This document shows, piece by piece, positions 61,588 through 64,000 of a DNA stretch of 64,000 nt. The notes below the pieces were generated by a model. That model ran no database searches, was not told the DNA's origin, and saw only the letters and a list, made by a program, of their open reading frames with translations. The stretch comes from Yinghuangia soli (GTDB lineage: Bacteria; Actinomycetota; Actinomycetes; Streptomycetales; Streptomycetaceae): assembly GCF_021502675.1 (NCBI RefSeq), contig NZ_JAKFHA010000002.1, positions 497,795 to 561,794 on the forward strand. The letters run 5' to 3'. Positions within the stretch are counted from its first letter, which is position 1, and each line of letters begins with the position of its first letter. The translations under genes and the position numbers were made by a program.

Positions 61588-61914
61588 TTACGAGGGGGCT
61601 TCGGACGGTGCCTCGGCGGGTGCCGCGGCGCCGGCGACGATGGCTTGGAGCGCGGCGACGTGGCCGTCGAAGGCCTTCCGGCCGACGTCGGTCAGCCGGG
61701 CGCGTACTTTGCGGCGGGTACCGCTGAGGCGGCGCTCGGTGGCTACGTAGTCGGCTTCCTCCAGCGTGGCGAGTTGCTTGGAGAGCGCGGATTCCGACAG
61801 TCCGAGCCGCTCCTTGAGGAAGGCGAACTCTGCCCAGTCGGCGGCGGCCAGGGTCGCCACCAGGGTCAGCCGCGTGCTGGGGTGGATCAACTCGTCGAAG
61901 CGTGCTTGCGTCAT
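61588..61914 (-). CDS. Winged-helix DNA-binding protein (MarR/ArsR-like, PF13601 type)
   Basis: 108 residues: FDELIHPSTRLTLVATLAAA, FLKERLGLSESALSKQLATL, EEADYVATERRLSGTRRKVR and LTDVGRKAFDGHVAALQ. A compact one-domain repressor. It overlaps the preceding membrane-protein gene by four bases (ATGA), so the pair is cotranscribed. Two identical operators lie upstream of the operon. Confidence 0.85.
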   Translation of the reverse strand: MTQARFDELIHPSTRLTLVATLAAADWAEFAFLKERLGLSESALSKQLATLEEADYVATERRLSGTRRKVRARLTDVGRKAFDGHVAALQAIVAGAAAPAEAPSEAPS

Positions 61915-62372
61915 GCCCGGGCCCAACGACGCAGGACGCGCAGGATTTCGGGTCCGCCGAATCCGATGACGGCGGCGACCAGTACGGCCGCCCAGATGCT
62001 CGCGTGTTCGGCGCCGTCGGCGTGCATCGCGAGCGCGGCGGCGATGGTGACCGCGACGAGGGCGATGAGCATACCGATCACGACCAGCGGGGTGCGGCGT
62101 CCGGCGACGGCGGCGCTGACCTGCAGCTGGGCGGTGCGGCGGCGTCCGTCGAGCAGGCGGGACGCGGCTATCGCGTGCCCGGCGCCGAAGGCGGCAGTCG
62201 CGGTGCCGCCTGCCCAGGGGGCCAAGCTGCCGAGTACACCCAGGACGATCCATCCGGCGGCCATCGCCCACCAGTAGCCGCGGGGCAGGCCTACTTCGTC
62301 GGCCACGTGGCGTTGGGCGCGGTCGACGGCGTCGAGCGCGGCGCGGGCTTGATCCGGAGCGGTGTCCGTCAT
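61911..62372 (-). CDS. Four-helix membrane protein, partner of a winged-helix repressor
   Basis: 153 residues: RAQRHVADEVGLPRGYWWAM, GWIVLGVLGSLAPWAGGTAT, PLVVIGMLIALVAVTIAAAL and IWAAVLVAAVIGFGGPEILR. Its order before a PF13601-type repressor gene is a recurrent actinobacterial pair, but its function is unknown. ATG 62372. Confidence 0.75.
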   Translation of the reverse strand: MTDTAPDQARAALDAVDRAQRHVADEVGLPRGYWWAMAAGWIVLGVLGSLAPWAGGTATAAFGAGHAIAASRLLDGRRRTAQLQVSAAVAGRRTPLVVIGMLIALVAVTIAAALAMHADGAEHASIWAAVLVAAVIGFGGPEILRVLRRWARA

Positions 62373-62382
62373 GGCAGACCTC

Positions 62383-62429
62383 ACTTTCCTATCGGGAAAG
62401 TAAGCGTCCTACTTTCCTGGTGGGAAAGT
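62383..62429. promoter_or_regulatory. Two identical operators and promoter of the membrane/repressor operon
   Basis: ACTTTCC-N5-GGAAAGT occurs twice, at 62383-62401 and 62411-62429, with centres 28 bases apart. TTGACT (62427-62432 on the reverse strand) and TAGGAC fit a -35/-10 pair overlapping the sites. The first copy begins 11 bases before the ATG. A dimeric winged-helix repressor binding two sites is expected. Confidence 0.75.
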
Positions 62430-62595
62430 CAAGGCGGAGGGCCGGGAATCTGCGGAGAGCGTTGGCGGAACGTCGTTTGCAGGCAGGTCGGTTGGTGGTT
62501 GCGCATGTGTGGAGCTGGCGTCCGAGCGCGGGCAGACGAGGGCAAGTGTCAGCCCGGGGGCGGGGGGTGGGGGCAGGGCGAAAGCCGAAGAGCGG

Positions 62596-62645
62596 GAAGG
62601 CTCCGGTGCGCCGCGCTCCTCCTGGGCGTGCGTACCGGAGCCTTC
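62596..62645 (-). terminator. Terminator of the ahpD-like gene
   Basis: GAAGGCTCCGGT (62596-62607) pairs with ACCGGAGCCTTC (62634-62645), 38 bases after the AhpD-like stop on the reverse strand. Confidence 0.8.
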
Positions 62646-62682
62646 ACAGTGCTGGAACTGGTGTCAGCGCCGGTGGCGGTGT

Positions 62683-63201
62683 TCAGCCCCAGCCCTGGCC
62701 CGCGACCTGGCGGGAGGCCAAGTTGAGGCGGTTCCAGGCGTTGATGGCGGCGATCTCGATGAGCAGGGCGGCGAGTTCCTGCTCGCCGAAGTGCTTCGCG
62801 GCCTCGTTCCAGACCTCGTCCGAGACGGCGTCCGAACGGTCCGCGATGCGGGTGACGTCCTCGGTCAGGGCCAGCGCGGCGCGTTCGGCGGCCGTGTAGA
62901 ACGGCGTATCGCGCCAGGCGGCGACCGAGAAGATCCGCGCGTCCGACTCGCCGGCCTCGCGCAGTTCCCCTCCGTGCATGTGGACGCAGACGCCGCAGCT
63001 GTTGATCTGGCTGGCCCGCAGGTGCACCAACTTGACCAGCGTCTTGGGGAGTCCGACCTTCTCGGCGGCGGCGGAGAAGGCGATCAGGCCCTTCATCGCG
63101 CCCTGGACGATCAGGGCAGGGTTGCCGATCCGGGCGGCGGGGACGACAGGGATCTCGGTGGCGGTGGCGGTGGCGCTCGTGGTCGCGGTGGTCTCGGTCA
63201 T
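62683..63201 (-). CDS. Carboxymuconolactone decarboxylase/AhpD-family peroxidase-like protein
   Basis: 172 residues with the AhpD core LVHLRASQINSCGVCVHMH, whose Cys-x2-Cys and His are the peroxidase/disulfide reductase site. Upstream is PALIVQGAMKGLIAFSAAAE. A Thr/Ala-rich N-terminal tail of 20 residues is dispensable. It protects against organic peroxides or works in a similar redox role. ATG 63201; divergent from a secreted protein gene. Confidence 0.85.
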   Translation of the reverse strand: MTETTATTSATATATEIPVVPAARIGNPALIVQGAMKGLIAFSAAAEKVGLPKTLVKLVHLRASQINSCGVCVHMHGGELREAGESDARIFSVAAWRDTPFYTAAERAALALTEDVTRIADRSDAVSDEVWNEAAKHFGEQELAALLIEIAAINAWNRLNLASRQVAGQGWG

Positions 63202-63393
63202 GGTCTCGGCTCCTTGGCGGCTGCGGCGTCTGCTCGTTTCGTTCCGGCAAAGCACTGACGGAGCGCGCGGCGGAGATGTGACAGGCCCCGAGGATTCGTT
63301 CTCGCGAGCGGCTGATCAAGCGGCTGCCTTGACCCTCCCGGTCGTGGAACCGGGTGGAACCTCGGTGGAACCACTGCGGGTGAGGCTCTTTGT

Positions 63394-63412
63394 ATCTGAC
63401 ATGCCGTCAGAT
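63394..63412. promoter_or_regulatory. Palindrome ATCTGAC-N5-GTCAGAT
   Basis: Perfect 7-5-7 inverted repeat 39 bases before the secreted protein start, in the 250-base gap between two divergent genes. Operator-like, regulator unknown. Confidence 0.5.
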
Positions 63413-63451
63413 TCGGTGCCGGTGAGGCCGGCGGGGACGAGAGGGAATGTC

Positions 63452-63904
63452 GTGAGCCGTTCGAAGATCGCCAAGGCCCTGGGCGTGGTTGGGGCTGCCT
63501 TCGCGCTTGGTGCGTTGGCGCAGGGGCCGGCGTCCGCCGCTACGTCGTCGTGGAGCACGAGTTTTCCGACGCTGCCCAGCTCTGTGTGTGCCGACCCTGT
63601 AGTCATCTACCAGGGTGTCCAGGCGACCGGGTGTCTCGCGTACGGCAACGGGAAGGTTCAGGGCTTCGCGGTCGGTGTGAACACCAGTGGGCAGACGAAC
63701 CCGCTGCCCGGTGTGCACGTGGGCGCGTTCATCTTCAATACGACGGCCACCACCTGTGTGGCCACGTCGGTCCCGAACAACTCGGTGCGTTCGTGCAACG
63801 GCACGATCTACTCGATCACGGCCGGTACCTGCGCCGACATGCTCGGCTTCATGACCGTCGGCGACCGGACCACGTACACCCCGATGGTTCGCGTCTGCGC
63901 GTGA
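63452..63904 (+). CDS. Secreted Cys-rich protein of unknown function
   Basis: 150 residues from GTG 63452 (GAGGGA upstream). A Sec signal peptide is about 1-30 (ALGVVGAAFALGALAQGPAS). The mature part has six cysteines (SSVCADPVVIYQ, TGCLAYGNG, TTCVATSVP, RSCNGTIYS, GTCADMLGF, VRVCA), consistent with three disulfides in a small beta-rich domain. I recognise no family. It is the last gene before the poor-quality end of the window. Confidence 0.72.
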   Translation: MSRSKIAKALGVVGAAFALGALAQGPASAATSSWSTSFPTLPSSVCADPVVIYQGVQATGCLAYGNGKVQGFAVGVNTSGQTNPLPGVHVGAFIFNTTATTCVATSVPNNSVRSCNGTIYSITAGTCADMLGFMTVGDRTTYTPMVRVCA

Positions 63905-63974
63905 GGACATCGGGAATGTGACGCGCGGCGCCCCCGTCAGCGGGCGCCCCCGCCACCGGTCGGGTTGTTTGTAG

Positions 63975-64000
63975 GGGGCCGGGGGGGGGGAAAAGGGGGG
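63975..64000. other. PolyG-like run at the right edge
   Basis: The last 26 bases are almost pure G (with AAAA inside), typical of failed sequencing cycles or a contig end. Nothing should be inferred from it. Confidence 0.65.

Overview
This is high-GC actinobacterial chromosome, almost certainly from a member of the Streptomycetaceae. The evidence is GC-rich third codon positions throughout, many GTG/TTG starts, start codons sitting 6-8 nt behind -10 hexamers (leaderless style), and the gene content: orphan nitrogen regulator GlnR, nickel regulator Nur, the WhiG anti-sigma factor RsiG, mycothiol glycosyltransferase MshA, PhoR-PhoP, CarD-IspD-IspF-CysS-RlmB and the sugar ABC ATPase MsiK. From memory, this order follows the S. 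coelicolor core block from about SCO4158 to SCO4241, with some genes missing or replaced. It is core chromosome. I see no prophage, integrase, insertion sequence, CRISPR array or large biosynthetic cluster.

Layout. 1-8.3 kb: a partial gene, an integral membrane protein running off the left edge, a LacI-type regulator, glnR, an alpha/beta hydrolase, a MoaD-like protein, a Pro/Tyr-rich membrane protein, and an ECF sigma/anti-sigma pair. 8.3-10.7 kb: a sulfur cassette (a leaderless poly-Cys leader peptide with an attenuator-like region, rhodanese, DUF1416) and an SMR exporter. 10.8-14 kb: a large secreted arylsulfotransferase-like protein with LGFP repeats. 14.5-21.6 kb: DUF3099, DsrE-like, nitrobindin, LCP ligase, nur, ygfZ-like, dtd, rsiG and asparaginase. 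21.6-25.7 kb: small regulators and hypothetical proteins. 25.7-32.7 kb: HbhA-like, DUF2516, NlpC/P60, methyltransferase, mshA, YbjN, gpmA. 32.8-36 kb: a Cys-rich mini-protein, phoR-phoP, a DUF461 lipoprotein. 36.4-43.3 kb: carD, ispD, ispF, a PPOX oxidoreductase, cysS, rlmB, DoxX. 43.7-48.8 kb: PPOX oxidoreductase, msiK, a divergent LacI regulator, TPR protein. 48.9-50.6 kb: a probable copper-responsive pair with CsoR-like operators. 50.6-64 kb: esterase, ROK regulator, tRNA-Thr, stress membrane protein, TesB thioesterase, GMC oxidoreductase, flavin reductase, MFS/TetR pair, small regulators, AhpD and a secreted protein.

Regulation and physiology. The window joins nutrient sensing (GlnR nitrogen, PhoRP phosphate, Nur nickel, MsiK and LacI sugars), thiol and sulfur chemistry (leader peptide, rhodanese, MshA, CysS, DsrE-like), isoprenoid supply (IspD/IspF) and developmental c-di-GMP signalling (RsiG). 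The most notable non-gene signals are the Cys-leader attenuator, a recurrent leaderless start signature at 13 genes, a 33-bp operator palindrome before an XRE regulator, two identical operators before a membrane-protein/repressor operon, and CsoR-like palindromes before a Cys-tailed peptide.

Sequence quality. Long G/C homopolymers at about 10.08-10.16 kb, 43.53-43.63 kb and the right end look like assembly or sequencing artefacts. Features touching them should be treated with care.
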